Positions 1-11,861 are shown, numbered from the stretch's first letter. The stretch: DNA of 64,000 bases from Alphaproteobacteria bacterium (GCA_017308135.1 JAFKFM010000008.1:930001-994000); one strand, 5' to 3'. Numbers and translations are program-made. The notes: generated by a model not told the origin, from the sequence alone.

Positions 1-68
1 AGCTTGGAAACGGCGGTCTCAATAGCCGATTGCCGCCGCACGCGCAATTGCGAATTAACCCGTTGGGG
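1..68. other. Window edge without a gene; weak outward promoter-like sequence
   Basis: No open reading frame with a convincing start is seen here. A short hairpin (TAACCC/GGGTTA arms, about 56-72) overlaps the yceD stop codon. On the minus strand TTGCGC (42-47) and TATTGA (19-24) lie 17 bases apart and could be a promoter reading out of the window, where plsX is often found in relatives. The match to consensus is poor, so this is only a possibility. Confidence 0.2.
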
Positions 69-608
69 TTATTTGTTTTTCTCCAAACGGGCCTTCAAAT
101 CGGCGAATGGGGAGACCGGTTTCGGGGCCTCGCCCCACTCCGCTTTGAACCCCGCCCCGTCGGCGCGGGGGTATGGGTCGAGCGCCACGGCGAATTCCTG
201 GGCCGCGATTTCACCAAGATCGAGCGGGCCTTCGGGGAGCGCTTCTTCGAGTTCCTCGTCGCCCAAAAAGGCGTCGAGATTGACCGCCCCTTCCTCGTCC
301 AGCTCGATCGGCTTCAGATCCTGCTCGGGCACGAAAACCGTCGCGAAAGTTTCGCTGATCTCCTGCGCCACGGGTTGCAGGCTGACGACGCAAGCCTGGC
401 GCGCCTTGCCTTCGACCGTGCCCTCCAAACGCACGCCCCGGCCCGCGCGCACGCGCTTCAGCGTGAAGCGCGCCGTCAGCGCGTCGATCCCCAACACGCC
501 GAAACGTTTGGCAAGGGCTTCGCGTTCGGCGGGTTTCGCCTCGATCGTTTGGGTGACCGCGCGATCGCCCAATTTATCGAGCGCGAAGGGGCGTTCGAAC
601 TCGCTCAT
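69..608 (-). CDS. yceD: YceD/DUF177 family protein
   Basis: A 179-residue acidic protein of the YceD (DUF177) family, whose members in bacteria and plastids have been linked to 23S rRNA accumulation and are often encoded beside rpmF or plsX. Family features are the central Cys-containing strand (RQACVVSLQPV, about residues 68-78), the following acidic stretch (about 100-125), and the C-terminal FADLKARLEKNK tail. Its ATG overlaps the stop of the upstream cytochrome bc1 chaperone gene in an ATGA, so the two are probably translationally coupled. The same chaperone-yceD pair is common in Alphaproteobacteria. The family assignment is firm; the exact molecular role in bacteria is not. Confidence 0.88.
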   Translation of the reverse strand: MSEFERPFALDKLGDRAVTQTIEAKPAEREALAKRFGVLGIDALTARFTLKRVRAGRGVRLEGTVEGKARQACVVSLQPVAQEISETFATVFVPEQDLKPIELDEEGAVNLDAFLGDEELEEALPEGPLDLGEIAAQEFAVALDPYPRADGAGFKAEWGEAPKPVSPFADLKARLEKNK

Positions 609-1180
609 GGCGTTGCCTCAGGCGTTGGCACCTCGGGAAAATTCGGCTCGCCCGCCAACAGGGCGGCGCCTTCGCCCGCCGCCAGTGCGGCGACCGCTTG
701 GCGCACGTAATCGGCCATCGCCGCCACGCCGGCGGAATCGGGCGACTCGACGGTGCCATAAAGGTTGCGTCGCAGCGCTTCGTCCAACGCGCCGGGTTCG
801 GCGCCGTTCAGCGCCGCGGAATAGATCGCCGCGCGCCCGTACAAGGCTTGCGCCATCGCCTTGACGCGGCGTGCGACGCCCATATCGCCCACGCCCAATT
901 CGCGCACCGTGCGATCCATATCCTCGACGAAGGTGTCGACCAAATGCTGCGCGGTTTCGGCCGCTTGCGCCGAATCCTCGCGCTTCAAACGGTCGAGCAC
1001 CAGAAAGGCGTGCAGCGCCACGCAATCGAATCGGCCATCGAGCGTGTCGGGCACGCCGTGTGCGGCATAGAACGCCGGCTGGCGCGCTTGCGCGGACAAT
1101 GCCACGTAAAGCCGCCTTGCCGCGTCGAGGGCCGGTTTAGGGCCGAAGAATCGTGCGAATACCATGGACTTGACCGACAT
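605..1180 (-). CDS. Ubiquinol-cytochrome c chaperone (CBP3-like)
   Basis: A CBP3-type ubiquinol-cytochrome c chaperone, a family that in mitochondria helps assemble cytochrome b of respiratory complex III; the bacterial members are inferred to do the same. Seen: an N-terminal FARFFGPKPALDAARRLY helix, a conserved region around AFYAAHGVPDTLDGRFDCVA and then LHAFLVLDRLK, and FVEDMDRTVRELGVGDMGV, all typical of the family. The reading frame stays open back to 1252, but I chose the ATG at 1180 (191 residues), which gives the usual family length; ATG 1165 is an alternative. The gene is divergent from bamE with about 90 bases between them, and its stop overlaps the yceD start (ATGA). Confidence 0.85.
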   Translation of the reverse strand: MSVKSMVFARFFGPKPALDAARRLYVALSAQARQPAFYAAHGVPDTLDGRFDCVALHAFLVLDRLKREDSAQAAETAQHLVDTFVEDMDRTVRELGVGDMGVARRVKAMAQALYGRAAIYSAALNGAEPGALDEALRRNLYGTVESPDSAGVAAMADYVRQAVAALAAGEGAALLAGEPNFPEVPTPEATP

Positions 1181-1273
1181 TGACAAGCGCGCCCCATGCC
1201 CGCACTTTGCGGACGCAATCGAGAGGGCGCGCCGGACGAAGACATGGCGCATCCGCGCCCGGAGAGCAAGACG

Positions 1274-1729
1274 ATGCGGCTGGCAATGTGGATTTTCGTG
1301 GGCTTAGCGGCTCTGGCTTTGGGCGGCTGCAACTTGGCGCGCGTGGACGTGCGCGGCTACGTGCCCAACGACGACGATCTGGCGCGCCTGGAACCCGGCC
1401 GCCAAACGCGCGACGACGTGCAGCAATTGCTCGGTTCGCCCTCCACGACCGGCGTCTTCGACGCCGAACAGAGCTGGTACTACATCTACAAGAAGACCAG
1501 CAAAGTCTCGTTCTTCGAAGCCGAAACGCTGGAGCAGCGCGTCGTGGTCGTGCATTTCGACCGCGAAGGCACGTTGCGCGACGTGCGCCGCTACGCGCTC
1601 GAAGACGGGCTGATCATCGATCCGGTGACGCGCATTACGCCCTCGCCCGGCCGCGAAATGTCGTTCCTCGAACAGCTACTGGGCAACGTCGGCAAGTTCA
1701 ACGCCCCCAGCAGCAGCCCGAGCCGCTGA
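1274..1729 (+). CDS. bamE: Outer membrane assembly lipoprotein BamE (SmpA/OmlA)
   Basis: A small lipoprotein subunit of the BAM complex, which inserts beta-barrel proteins into the outer membrane; BamA of the same complex is encoded at 48-50 kb. The start at 1274 is set by GGAGAG 7 bases upstream and by the signal peptide MRLAMWIFVGLAALALGGC, whose lipobox ends at Cys19. The SmpA/OmlA domain follows, with the diagnostic stretch GRQTRDDVQQLLGSPS (about residues 42-57), WYYIYKK and VVVVHFDREGTLRDV. Length 151 residues is normal for the alphaproteobacterial form. The diguanylate cyclase starts 8 bases after the stop, so the two are probably co-transcribed. Confidence 0.93.
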   Translation: MRLAMWIFVGLAALALGGCNLARVDVRGYVPNDDDLARLEPGRQTRDDVQQLLGSPSTTGVFDAEQSWYYIYKKTSKVSFFEAETLEQRVVVVHFDREGTLRDVRRYALEDGLIIDPVTRITPSPGREMSFLEQLLGNVGKFNAPSSSPSR

Positions 1730-1737
1730 TCGTCACG

Positions 1738-3171
1738 ATGGAACACGCCGCTCGCGAAAGAAGCCTGCTCGCCGCCGCCGTTGCGGGTTTGTTGATCGTC
1801 GGCTTTCTCGCGACGTCGCTCGGCAGCTATTTCGTCTCGCGCAGTTCGGTGCGCGAAGCGGTGCTGCGCGCCGAGTTGCCGCTGACCTCGGACAGCGTCT
1901 ATTCGGAAATCCAGCGCGATCTGATCCGCCCGATCCTGATCTCCTCGGTCATGGCGGCCGATACGTTCATGCGCGATTGGGTGATGGACGGCGAGAAGGA
2001 TTCGGCGCCGATCGTCGCCTATCTCAACGAGATCAAGCGCCGCTACAGCGCCTTCACCGCGTTCTACGTTTCCGACCGCACCAAGGTCTACTACCACGCC
2101 GATGGCGTGCTGAAATCCGTGCGCGAGGACGAGCCGCGCGACGAATGGTATTTCCGCGTGCGCAAGATGCGCGAGGATTACGAGATCAACGTCGATCCCG
2201 ACCTCGCCAATCACGACGCGCTGACGATTTTCATCAATTATCGCGTCTACGATTACGCCGGCAATTTCATCGGTGCGACCGGCGTGGGGCTGACGGTCGA
2301 TGCGGTGCGCCGCCTGCTCGACGATTATCAGGCGCGCTTCGATCGCACGATCTTCTTCACCAACGAAGCCGGGCGCATCGTCATGGTCGGCAAGGGCGGC
2401 GACGTGCCCGAGGACCATATCGCCAAGCGCGGCGATCTCGCGCGCATCGCGGGGCAATTGCCGCGCGACGGCACGCACGCTTTCGAATATCTCTATAACG
2501 GCGAATCGCGCCTGGCGAACGCGCGCTACATCCCCGAACTGCACTGGTACCTGTTCGTCGAGAAATCGGGCGAAGCGGGCCAAGCCGCCGTGCGCCGCAC
2601 GCTGATCTTCAACCTCGCTTTGGCCGCGATCGTCACCTCGCTCGCCTTGTGGGGGGCACTCGCCACGCTCGGCCGCTATCAGCGGCGCATCGAAATGCTG
2701 GCGACGACCGACCCGTTGACGGGCCTATCGACGCGCCGGGGCTATCGCCTGCTCGCCGAGCAGATGGAGAAGGAATTGCGCCGCAGCCCGCAGCCGGTCA
2801 CGGTGCTGATGGCCGATATCGACCGCTTCAAGACGATCAACGATTCGCGCGGCCATGCGGCGGGCGACGTGGTGTTGCGCGCCGTGGGCTTGGCGTTGCG
2901 TAAAGAGTTACGCGCGAGCGACATCGTCTGCCGCTGGGGCGGCGACGAATTCGTCGCGGTCTTGCGCGGTTGCGACGCGCCGCGCGCGATCGATCTGGCC
3001 GAGCGCGTGCGCGCGGCGGTGAAGCGCAGCGACAGCGCCAACGGCGCCACGATCACCGTGGGCATCACCGAACGCAAATCGGACGAGCCGTTCGAACGCG
3101 CCATCGTGCGCGCCGACGAAGCGATGCTCAAAGCCAAGCGCGACGGCCGCGACCGCGTGGCGCAAGGGTAG
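1738..3171 (+). CDS. Membrane-bound diguanylate cyclase with periplasmic Cache-like sensor
   Basis: Predicted to make cyclic di-GMP from two GTP. The 477-residue protein has TM1 (about 10-33), a periplasmic sensor of about 250 residues with Cache-like features (TAFYVSDRTKVYYHADG, then DALTIFINYRVYDYAGNFIG), TM2 (about 288-311) and a C-terminal GGDEF domain. The active site GGDEF is intact at 401-405, and an RxxD inhibitory site (RASD, 392-395) stands the canonical five residues before it, so product inhibition is expected. No EAL or HAMP domain is seen. The reading frame is open from 1180, but the ATG at 1738, just after bamE, is the sensible start because it opens the first TM helix. Ligand unknown. 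Confidence 0.9.
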   Translation: MEHAARERSLLAAAVAGLLIVGFLATSLGSYFVSRSSVREAVLRAELPLTSDSVYSEIQRDLIRPILISSVMAADTFMRDWVMDGEKDSAPIVAYLNEIKRRYSAFTAFYVSDRTKVYYHADGVLKSVREDEPRDEWYFRVRKMREDYEINVDPDLANHDALTIFINYRVYDYAGNFIGATGVGLTVDAVRRLLDDYQARFDRTIFFTNEAGRIVMVGKGGDVPEDHIAKRGDLARIAGQLPRDGTHAFEYLYNGESRLANARYIPELHWYLFVEKSGEAGQAAVRRTLIFNLALAAIVTSLALWGALATLGRYQRRIEMLATTDPLTGLSTRRGYRLLAEQMEKELRRSPQPVTVLMADIDRFKTINDSRGHAAGDVVLRAVGLALRKELRASDIVCRWGGDEFVAVLRGCDAPRAIDLAERVRAAVKRSDSANGATITVGITERKSDEPFERAIVRADEAMLKAKRDGRDRVAQG

Positions 3172-3179
3172 AGATATCT

Positions 3180-3992
3180 TCAGCCTTGAATCATTGCGTC
3201 GTCTATTCGGCGACAAAACAATGACGCCATCACCAAGTATTCAAATGCTTTTTGCGCATCTTCATGTTTTCCGTGACTATGGGCGATTGGATTTCTGACG
3301 CCTTTTCCAAATCCAACAAGCATTTCCATAAAGCCAACTTGCTCATCTCTTTTTGTCTGATCGGCAAGATCGCTAAACGCTAGTTTTGGCTTTGCTGGAC
3401 TAAACGCTTGCTGCGCCAGCGTAACTCCATCGACAGTAAGGCCTGTCTTATTTCGTATGTATTGAAAGATAGCCTTCGACGCCTCCCCAACCGATTGGGA
3501 GTAGTGTCTGTCCCGATAAAGCGCGCCGCATCCGTTGACGATGAATGGATGAAGGCAGTTTAGATACGACAACATTAGCTGATCTACATTTGCATACGGC
3601 TTCAAGGGGGCATTAGGGTCTATTGGAATCTCGGTCTCTTGATCCAATGTCTCAAGATGCCCAAGGACTCTCTCCAGTCGCTCAACAACCGCACGTAACG
3701 ATGCCCCTTTTACAAAGGCGATATCAGTTAGGCCAACTGCAGACTCTAATGTATCCCAAGTCTGTCCCGATGCTGCCTGCCCCATAAGCCAGTTAGCCTC
3801 AAAGCGCTCGATATATGGCCTCAATGCTCCGAGCCGACGAGAAAGCCAGCGAGATTGACGCGTCAACTCCTCTTTGTTTTTTATTGGGTAGTCGGGAATA
3901 GCGCGACTTAGAGATCCACCCCAAAGCGTATGATGCTCATCAAGCTTGCACTGAAACTCTTCGAGCGCATTGATGAGCTCTTGAACCTTCAT
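3180..3992 (-). CDS. TIGR02391/Ymh family protein with HEPN-like RNPxxH motif
   Basis: A 270-residue cytosolic protein. The N-terminal half is helical and charged; the C-terminal ~130 residues match the Hypoth_Ymh/TIGR02391 family (HPFIVNGCGALYRDRHYSQS, VDGVTLAQQAFS, VGFMEMLVGFGKGVRNPIAH). The RNPIAH hexamer fits the R-x4-6-H signature of HEPN ribonuclease domains, which occur in many toxin and phage-defence proteins; no partner antitoxin, nuclease or MTase gene is adjacent. The start is one of two tandem ATGs (3995, 3992) after AGGAGG; 3992 has the better spacing. Base composition is visibly lower in G+C than every neighbour (many TTT, AAA and ATA codons), suggesting recent acquisition. It lies between the diguanylate cyclase stop and the hppA terminator. 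RNase or defence function is inference. Confidence 0.72.
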   Translation of the reverse strand: MKVQELINALEEFQCKLDEHHTLWGGSLSRAIPDYPIKNKEELTRQSRWLSRRLGALRPYIERFEANWLMGQAASGQTWDTLESAVGLTDIAFVKGASLRAVVERLERVLGHLETLDQETEIPIDPNAPLKPYANVDQLMLSYLNCLHPFIVNGCGALYRDRHYSQSVGEASKAIFQYIRNKTGLTVDGVTLAQQAFSPAKPKLAFSDLADQTKRDEQVGFMEMLVGFGKGVRNPIAHSHGKHEDAQKAFEYLVMASLFCRRIDDAMIQG

Positions 3993-4064
3993 CATCCGCC
4001 TCCTGTCTATAGTGAAGACCGATACGCAAACGGCGACGTAGACTAGATTGATATGAGCCAAAAC

Positions 4065-4099
4065 GAAAACGGCCCCGGGATCGCTCCCGGGGCCGTTTC
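4065..4099 (-). terminator. Rho-independent terminator of hppA
   Basis: A near-perfect GC-rich inverted repeat (ACGGCCCCGGGA / TCCCGGGGCCGT, loop TCGC) lies 23 bases past the hppA stop. On the minus strand it is followed by a T-rich run (TTTTCGTTTT), giving a classic intrinsic terminator for hppA. Confidence 0.88.
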
Positions 4100-4121
4100 G
4101 CTTCGACGTTCGCGGCTTCGC

Positions 4122-6197
4122 TTAGCTGGCGAGGATCGCGAGCAGCAGGATGGCGACGATGTTGATGATCTTGATCATCGGGTTCACCGCCGGGCCGGCC
4201 GTGTCCTTGTAGGGATCGCCGACCGTATCGCCCGTCACGGCGGCCTTATGGGCGTCGGAGCCCTTGCCGCCGTAATGGCCTTCTTCGATGTACTTCTTGG
4301 CGTTGTCCCAAGCGCCGCCGCCCGAGGTCATCGAGATGGCGACGAAGAGACCCGTCACAATCGTGCCGAGCAGCATCGCACCCATCGCGGCGAAGGCTTC
4401 CGCCTGACCCGCGATGATCGAGATGACCACGTAAAGCACGACGGGGGCGAGAACCGGCAGCAACGAAGGAATGATCATTTCCTTGATCGCGGCCGCGGTC
4501 AGCATGTCGACGGCGCGGCCGTAATCGGGCTTGGCCGTGCCTTCCATGATGCCCTTGATCTCGCGGAACTGACGGCGCACTTCCTCGACCACCGCGCCGG
4601 CGGCTTTGCCGACCGCGGTCATGCCCATCGCCGCGAACAGGTACGGCAGCATGCCGCCGATGAACAGGCCGATCACCACGTAGGGATTGGTGAGGCTGAA
4701 ATTCACCTTGTCGGCGATGTTGGGGAAGTAGTGCTTCAGGTCGTAGATGTAGGCGGCGAACAGCACGACGGCCGCGAGGCCCGCCGAACCGATCGCGTAG
4801 CCCTTGGTCACCGCCTTGGTCGTGTTGCCCACCGCGTCGAGCGCGTCGGTGAACTTGCGCACTTCCTTGGGCAGACCCGCCATTTCGGCGATGCCGCCGG
4901 CGTTGTCGGTGACCGGGCCGTAGGCGTCGAGCGCCACGACGATACCGGCCAGCGCCAGCATGGTCGTCGCCGCGATCGCGATGCCGTAAAGGCCCGCGGT
5001 CAGGTACGACACCAGGATGCCCGCGCAGATGACCAGCACCGGCAGCGCCGTCGATTCCAGCGAGACCGCGAGGCCCTGGATGACGTTCGTGCCGTGACCG
5101 GTCTGCGAGGCCTTGGCGACCGAGCGGACCGGGCGATAGTCGGTGCCCGTGTAGTACTCGGTGATGACGACCAAAGCGGCCGTGACCACGAGGCCCACGA
5201 GGGCGCAGACGAACAAGCCGTTGCCCGTAACGGCGCCGATCTTGGTCGACATGCCGATCATCGTCGAGGTGACGAAGTAGATCAGCACGGCCGAGATCAC
5301 GCCCGCGACGATCAGCGCCTTGTAAAGCGCCTTCATGATCGCGCCGTCCGCACCCAGCTTGACGAAGTAGGTGCCGATAACCGACGCGATGATGCACACG
5401 CCCGCGATGACGAGCGGATACATCATCATCGTGGCGACGTCGCCGCCCGTGAACGCGATGCCGGCGAGCAGCATCGTGGCGACGATCGTGACCGCGTAGG
5501 TCTCGAACAGATCGGCGGCCATACCCGCACAGTCGCCCACGTTGTCGCCGACGTTGTCGGCGATCACGGCGGGGTTGCGCGGATCATCTTCGGGAATACC
5601 CGCTTCGACCTTGCCGACGAGGTCGGCGCCCACATCCGCACCCTTGGTGAAGATGCCGCCGCCAAGGCGCGCGAAAATCGAGATCAGCGAAGCGCCGAAC
5701 GACAAAGCGACCAGCGCTTCGATCGTCGGACGGCTGTCGATGCCCTTCCAGCCCGCCAGCACGCCGTAATAGCCGGCGACGCCGATCAGGCCGAGGCCGA
5801 CGACCAGCAGGCCGGTGATCGCACCCGCCTTGAAGGCGATGTCGAGGGCCGGCTGCAAACCGTTGCGCGCCGCTTCGGCCGTGCGCACATTGGCGCGGAC
5901 CGAGACGTTCATGCCGACATAGCCTGCGGCACCCGAAAGCACCGCGCCGACGACGAAGCCGAGCGCCACGTGAAGCCCCAGCGTCGCCGCCAGGATGATC
6001 GTCACCACCACGCCGACGATCGCGATCGTCCGGTACTGGCGATTGAGATAGGCGGCAGCGCCTTCGGCGATGGCGCCGGCGATTTTCTGCATGGTTTCGT
6101 TGCCCGCAGGGGCGGCGACGACCTGGCGATACGCGACGATCCCGTAAAGGATCGCGAGCACACCGCAGGCGATAACAAGCCAGAACGCGGCTGACAT
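4122..6197 (-). CDS. hppA: Proton-translocating membrane pyrophosphatase, K+-independent type
   Basis: Hydrolyses pyrophosphate and pumps H+ across the membrane, recovering energy from PPi. The 691-residue protein has some 16 hydrophobic segments and the family's catalytic loops: [11 protein letters not shown] (188-198) and DNVGDNVGD (214-222) for Mg-PPi, and the C-terminal [13 protein letters not shown]. Lysine 461 in GNTTKA marks the K+-independent H+-pumping subclass; K+-dependent enzymes have Ala there. I chose ATG 6197, preceded by GAGGAAA, over an upstream TTG at 6218. Monocistronic, with its own terminator. Family and subclass are well supported; the ion pumped is inferred from the subclass. 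Confidence 0.97.
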   Translation of the reverse strand: MSAAFWLVIACGVLAILYGIVAYRQVVAAPAGNETMQKIAGAIAEGAAAYLNRQYRTIAIVGVVVTIILAATLGLHVALGFVVGAVLSGAAGYVGMNVSVRANVRTAEAARNGLQPALDIAFKAGAITGLLVVGLGLIGVAGYYGVLAGWKGIDSRPTIEALVALSFGASLISIFARLGGGIFTKGADVGADLVGKVEAGIPEDDPRNPAVIADNVGDNVGDCAGMAADLFETYAVTIVATMLLAGIAFTGGDVATMMMYPLVIAGVCIIASVIGTYFVKLGADGAIMKALYKALIVAGVISAVLIYFVTSTMIGMSTKIGAVTGNGLFVCALVGLVVTAALVVITEYYTGTDYRPVRSVAKASQTGHGTNVIQGLAVSLESTALPVLVICAGILVSYLTAGLYGIAIAATTMLALAGIVVALDAYGPVTDNAGGIAEMAGLPKEVRKFTDALDAVGNTTKAVTKGYAIGSAGLAAVVLFAAYIYDLKHYFPNIADKVNFSLTNPYVVIGLFIGGMLPYLFAAMGMTAVGKAAGAVVEEVRRQFREIKGIMEGTAKPDYGRAVDMLTAAAIKEMIIPSLLPVLAPVVLYVVISIIAGQAEAFAAMGAMLLGTIVTGLFVAISMTSGGGAWDNAKKYIEEGHYGGKGSDAHKAAVTGDTVGDPYKDTAGPAVNPMIKIINIVAILLLAILAS

Positions 6198-6421
6198 GGA
6201 CTGGGTTTCCTCTATCAATTCTTATCGGTTGGCATTGCGCCGCGAAGATGGGGTATTCCGCAGCGTGGAGCCCGGACCATGCCAGACGAATCGGGGCGAG
6301 GCAAGAAATTGGGCCGTATTCCGCCTGTAGAATCGATTCGCCTCCGGCCCGCCGCCCGGCTAGAAATCCGGCAACGATAAGCGGCGAATTGACGCCAATT
6401 TCCGTCCCGGAGCGTTGACAC

Positions 6422-7735
6422 TTGCCCCCCCAATTCATTCCGCTGGCCGGTATCGCCGTCGCCGTTCTGCTTGGCGCATCGGGGGCCGCCCTCGCCTCGG
6501 GCTTTCAATTGCGCGAGCAAAGCGCCACCGGCCAGGGGACGTCCTTCGCGGGCATGACCGCCGGCGGCGAAGACATCTCGGCCATGTATTTCAACCCGGC
6601 CGCTTTGGGCCGCTATCGCGGCAGCCAGATCATCGGCTCGGCCGCCTATGTGGCCCCCCAGGCCCGGCTCAAGAATGGCACCGCCACGCGCAGTACGGGT
6701 GTGGCGATCACGGGGCCGAGCGCGCCGGGCGATGCCGCGACCGATGCGGCCGTGCCCTCGCTCTACGCGATGTGGGATTTCGGCGGGTCCTTGAAGCTCG
6801 GGCTGTCAGCCAACGTGCCCTACGGGCTCGAAACCGATTACGGCGCCGATTGGGTCGGGCGCTATCACGCCACGAAAAGCGCCATCCAGACGCTGGCCAT
6901 CGCGCCGAGTGCGGCCGTCGATGTCGGCAATGGCGTCACGCTGGGGGCGGCCATCGTGTTCCAGCAGATTGATGCGCAGCTCGGCAAGGCGGCGAACGTC
7001 AACCAGATTTCCGGCGGCGGCTTGACCGGCGATGCGTGGTCGAACCTGCAAGGCTATGACGGCCACGGCATCGGCGGCCGCTTCGGCCTGATCTGGGAAA
7101 TCACGCCGCAAACGCGCGTGGGCGCCGCGTACCATACGGAAACCCGCCATACGCTGAAGGGCGACGCCGTATTCTCGGGCAATGCGTCGGCGACGCTGGG
7201 CACGCTGCTGCGCAATTCCAGCATCACCGCGAATGTCGCCTTGCCCGACACCGCGTCGTTCGGCGCGCAGCACGATATCGGGCCCGTGACGCTCGCGGCC
7301 GAAGCCGCGTTCACGCGCTGGTCGAAGGTGCAGGAATTGCGCATCCGTTTCGCCACGGGCCGTGCCGACGACGTCACACCGCTCAAATGGAAGGACACGT
7401 ACTTCCTGGCGCTGGGCGCCACCTATCGCGTGCCCGATACGCGCTGGACGTTGCGTACCGGCGTCGCCTTCGACAAATCGCCCGTGCCCGACGCCGATCG
7501 CACGCCGCGCATTCCCGATCAGGACCGCACCTGGCTGTCGCTGGGCGCCTCGTTCAAATGGAACCAAGCGCTCGATTTCGACGCCGGCTATTCGCATATC
7601 TTCGTCAAGAAGGCGCGTTTACAATTGACCGATAGCGGCGTGGCCGGCGATCCCAATCGCTTCCGCGGCAATCTCAACGGCGAATACGAATCGTCGATCG
7701 ATATCCTGGCGATCCAGGCGCGCTTCAAATTCTGA
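6422..7735 (+). CDS. OmpP1/FadL family outer membrane transporter
   Basis: A 437-residue outer-membrane beta-barrel of the FadL family, which carries hydrophobic compounds such as long-chain fatty acids or aromatic hydrocarbons. After a signal peptide (about 1-25, ending ALASG) comes the FadL plug signature GFQLREQSATGQGTSFAGM and a motif YFNPAAL (about residues 60-66), then alternating amphipathic strands up to a C-terminal phenylalanine (ARFKF). TTG at 6422 must be the start: an in-frame stop (TGA, 6416-6418) lies just upstream and no other start precedes the signal peptide; CGGAG lies 9 bases before it. Substrate cannot be told from sequence. It stands alone, 70 bases before the DUF3299 gene. 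Confidence 0.88.
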   Translation: MPPQFIPLAGIAVAVLLGASGAALASGFQLREQSATGQGTSFAGMTAGGEDISAMYFNPAALGRYRGSQIIGSAAYVAPQARLKNGTATRSTGVAITGPSAPGDAATDAAVPSLYAMWDFGGSLKLGLSANVPYGLETDYGADWVGRYHATKSAIQTLAIAPSAAVDVGNGVTLGAAIVFQQIDAQLGKAANVNQISGGGLTGDAWSNLQGYDGHGIGGRFGLIWEITPQTRVGAAYHTETRHTLKGDAVFSGNASATLGTLLRNSSITANVALPDTASFGAQHDIGPVTLAAEAAFTRWSKVQELRIRFATGRADDVTPLKWKDTYFLALGATYRVPDTRWTLRTGVAFDKSPVPDADRTPRIPDQDRTWLSLGASFKWNQALDFDAGYSHIFVKKARLQLTDSGVAGDPNRFRGNLNGEYESSIDILAIQARFKF

Positions 7736-7805
7736 AACAACGCGGCGTTTGGCGCGATCACGGCGGCCGGGTTATAAAGTAGCAACCCGGTCAGGAGATT
7801 CGCCC

Positions 7806-10276
<2,471 letters not shown>

Positions 10277-10335
10277 CGGGCCCTTCGCGTAGCAGAGGAT
10301 GGCGCAAGGGACAAGCGCCGGGGTAGACTCGCCCC

Positions 10336-11103
10336 ATGAAAATCAAACTCCCCGCGCCCGCCTTGCTGATCGACCTCGCCCGCGAAGCCGGGGCCCGCTT
10401 CGCAGCGGTACCCGTCTCGCGTTTTCCCGTCGGCGCCGCTTTGGTCGGGGCAACGACCGGCAAGGTCTATTTCGGCGCCAATTTCGAAATCGCCGGCCCG
10501 TCGATCGCCCAGACCGTGCACGCCGAACAAGCCGCCTTCGTCAACGCCTGGCATGCGGGCGAACGCGGGATCGCGGCGCTCGCGGTCACGCATAACCCCT
10601 GCGGCCATTGCCGCCAGTTCCTGGCCGAAACGCTGGGGGCGGATTTCCCGATCTATGTCGCGGGCGAAAAGCCTGCGACCTTGACCACGCTGCTGCCGCG
10701 CGCCTTCGGGCCGCGCGACCTCGGCAAGTCGAAGCCGCTGATGGCGGCGGCACCGGTCAAGCTGGCACTTCAAGGAAAACACGACGCGCTGACGGCGGCG
10801 GCCTTGGATGCCGCGCGCAAATCCTACGCGCCGCACAGCAAGGGCCATATGGGCGTGGCGCTGGAACTCAAAGACGGAAGCGTCTTCGCCGGGCGCTACG
10901 CCGAGAGCGCGGCCTACAACCCGTCGCTGCCCGCCCTTCAATCGGCGCTGATCCTGCGGCACCTCGCCGATACGACGTCGCCGATCGCGCGCGCTTCGAT
11001 TGTGGGATCGCGCAAGGCGCAATTCGACGAGACCTTGCGCGCCCAGGAAATGCTCGCCTGGCTCGCCCCCAAAGCGAAGGTGATTGTTTCGCTGGCTCAG
11101 TGA
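10336..11103 (+). CDS. cdd: Cytidine deaminase (two-domain, dimeric type)
   Basis: Deaminates cytidine and deoxycytidine to uridine forms in pyrimidine salvage. The 255-residue protein has the zinc site HAEQ (His62, catalytic Glu64) and PCGHCRQF (Cys89, Cys92), and resembles the E. coli type: an active N-terminal domain followed by a C-terminal deaminase-like copy (about 145-255) that lacks the zinc residues. The short tetrameric enzymes are about 130 residues, so the length fits the dimeric type. The gene overlaps convergent rraA-like by 7 bases. Confidence 0.93.
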   Translation: MKIKLPAPALLIDLAREAGARFAAVPVSRFPVGAALVGATTGKVYFGANFEIAGPSIAQTVHAEQAAFVNAWHAGERGIAALAVTHNPCGHCRQFLAETLGADFPIYVAGEKPATLTTLLPRAFGPRDLGKSKPLMAAAPVKLALQGKHDALTAAALDAARKSYAPHSKGHMGVALELKDGSVFAGRYAESAAYNPSLPALQSALILRHLADTTSPIARASIVGSRKAQFDETLRAQEMLAWLAPKAKVIVSLAQ

Positions 11104-11795
11104 ATATCGTCGGCCGTTTCGATGGCCTTGACGAGTTTCGCGGCGGTGAAGCCTTTCTTCTTGGCTGCCGAAATGATCACCTTCTCGCGCCGGACCAGCA
11201 GGTCGATCATCTTGGGGATTTTGGCGATCGCCTCGGGCGGGATCACCACCGCGCCATGACGATCGGCGTGGATCAGGTCGCCTGACTCCACTTCCATCCC
11301 GTGGACGCTGACCGGCTCGCCGAACGATACCGAATGCACCCAGGCATGCGACGGGCCGACCGAACCCGCCAGCGCCTGAAAGCCGCGCGCCCAGACATGC
11401 GTGTCGCGGATCGAACCGTCGGTGACGACGCCGAGCGCGCCGAGGCCGCGATGGATGTTCGACTGCACCTCGCCCCAAAACGCGCCAAAGCCTTTGGGAT
11501 CGTCGAGGTCTTCGATCACGACAATCGAGGGGCGCGGGCCGCCGTTTTCGATATAGTCGTAATAGTCGATCTTCGAACGTTTGGACGCGGCCTTGTCGAG
11601 CGTCGATTTGGTCCGCGCGCGGATTTTGACCGTACGCGCATAGCCGACGATGGGCTTGGCGTTCGGATACTGGCAGACCAGCGGTGCGGTCGTGAAATAG
11701 CGTGTGCGCCAGCGCGGGTCTATCACCTCCAGCGCGTTGCAGATCGTCGGCGTGTCCCACTTCGTGAGCCGTTCCAGCGCCTTATTGTCGGCCAT
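11097..11795 (-). CDS. RraA family protein (HMG/CHA aldolase-like)
   Basis: A 232-residue member of the RraA fold, which includes 4-hydroxy-4-methyl-2-oxoglutarate/oxaloacetate-cleaving aldolases and the RNase E inhibitor RraA. Seen: the N-terminal TPTICNALEVIDPR, the GALGVVTDGSIRDTHVW segment whose Arg-Asp pair matches the aldolase substrate/metal site, and SGDLIHADRHGAVVIP near the C-terminus. Start 11795 is fixed by AGGGGGAA just upstream, although the frame is open to 12182. Adjacent genes give no pathway, so aldolase versus regulator remains open; aldolase-type is favoured because the RD residues are kept. Confidence 0.82.
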   Translation of the reverse strand: MADNKALERLTKWDTPTICNALEVIDPRWRTRYFTTAPLVCQYPNAKPIVGYARTVKIRARTKSTLDKAASKRSKIDYYDYIENGGPRPSIVVIEDLDDPKGFGAFWGEVQSNIHRGLGALGVVTDGSIRDTHVWARGFQALAGSVGPSHAWVHSVSFGEPVSVHGMEVESGDLIHADRHGAVVIPPEAIAKIPKMIDLLVRREKVIISAAKKKGFTAAKLVKAIETADDIH

Positions 11796-11861
11796 GTTTC
11801 CCCCTAGGATTTGTTCATCGAACCTTAAGCACTCCCGGCCTTCACTGCAATCCGCACCGCT

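Noticed and set aside
1181..1186. TTGACA-like sequence upstream of bamE
   Set aside because: No acceptable -10 at 16-19 bases; left out.
4053..6194. Long plus-strand reading frame opposite hppA
   Set aside because: His-, Asp- and Arg-rich product without domain features; it is an antisense shadow made by codon bias of hppA, which is unmistakable.
6415..6420. TTGACA upstream of the FadL-like gene as a -35 box
   Set aside because: It abuts the start codon, so it cannot drive this gene.
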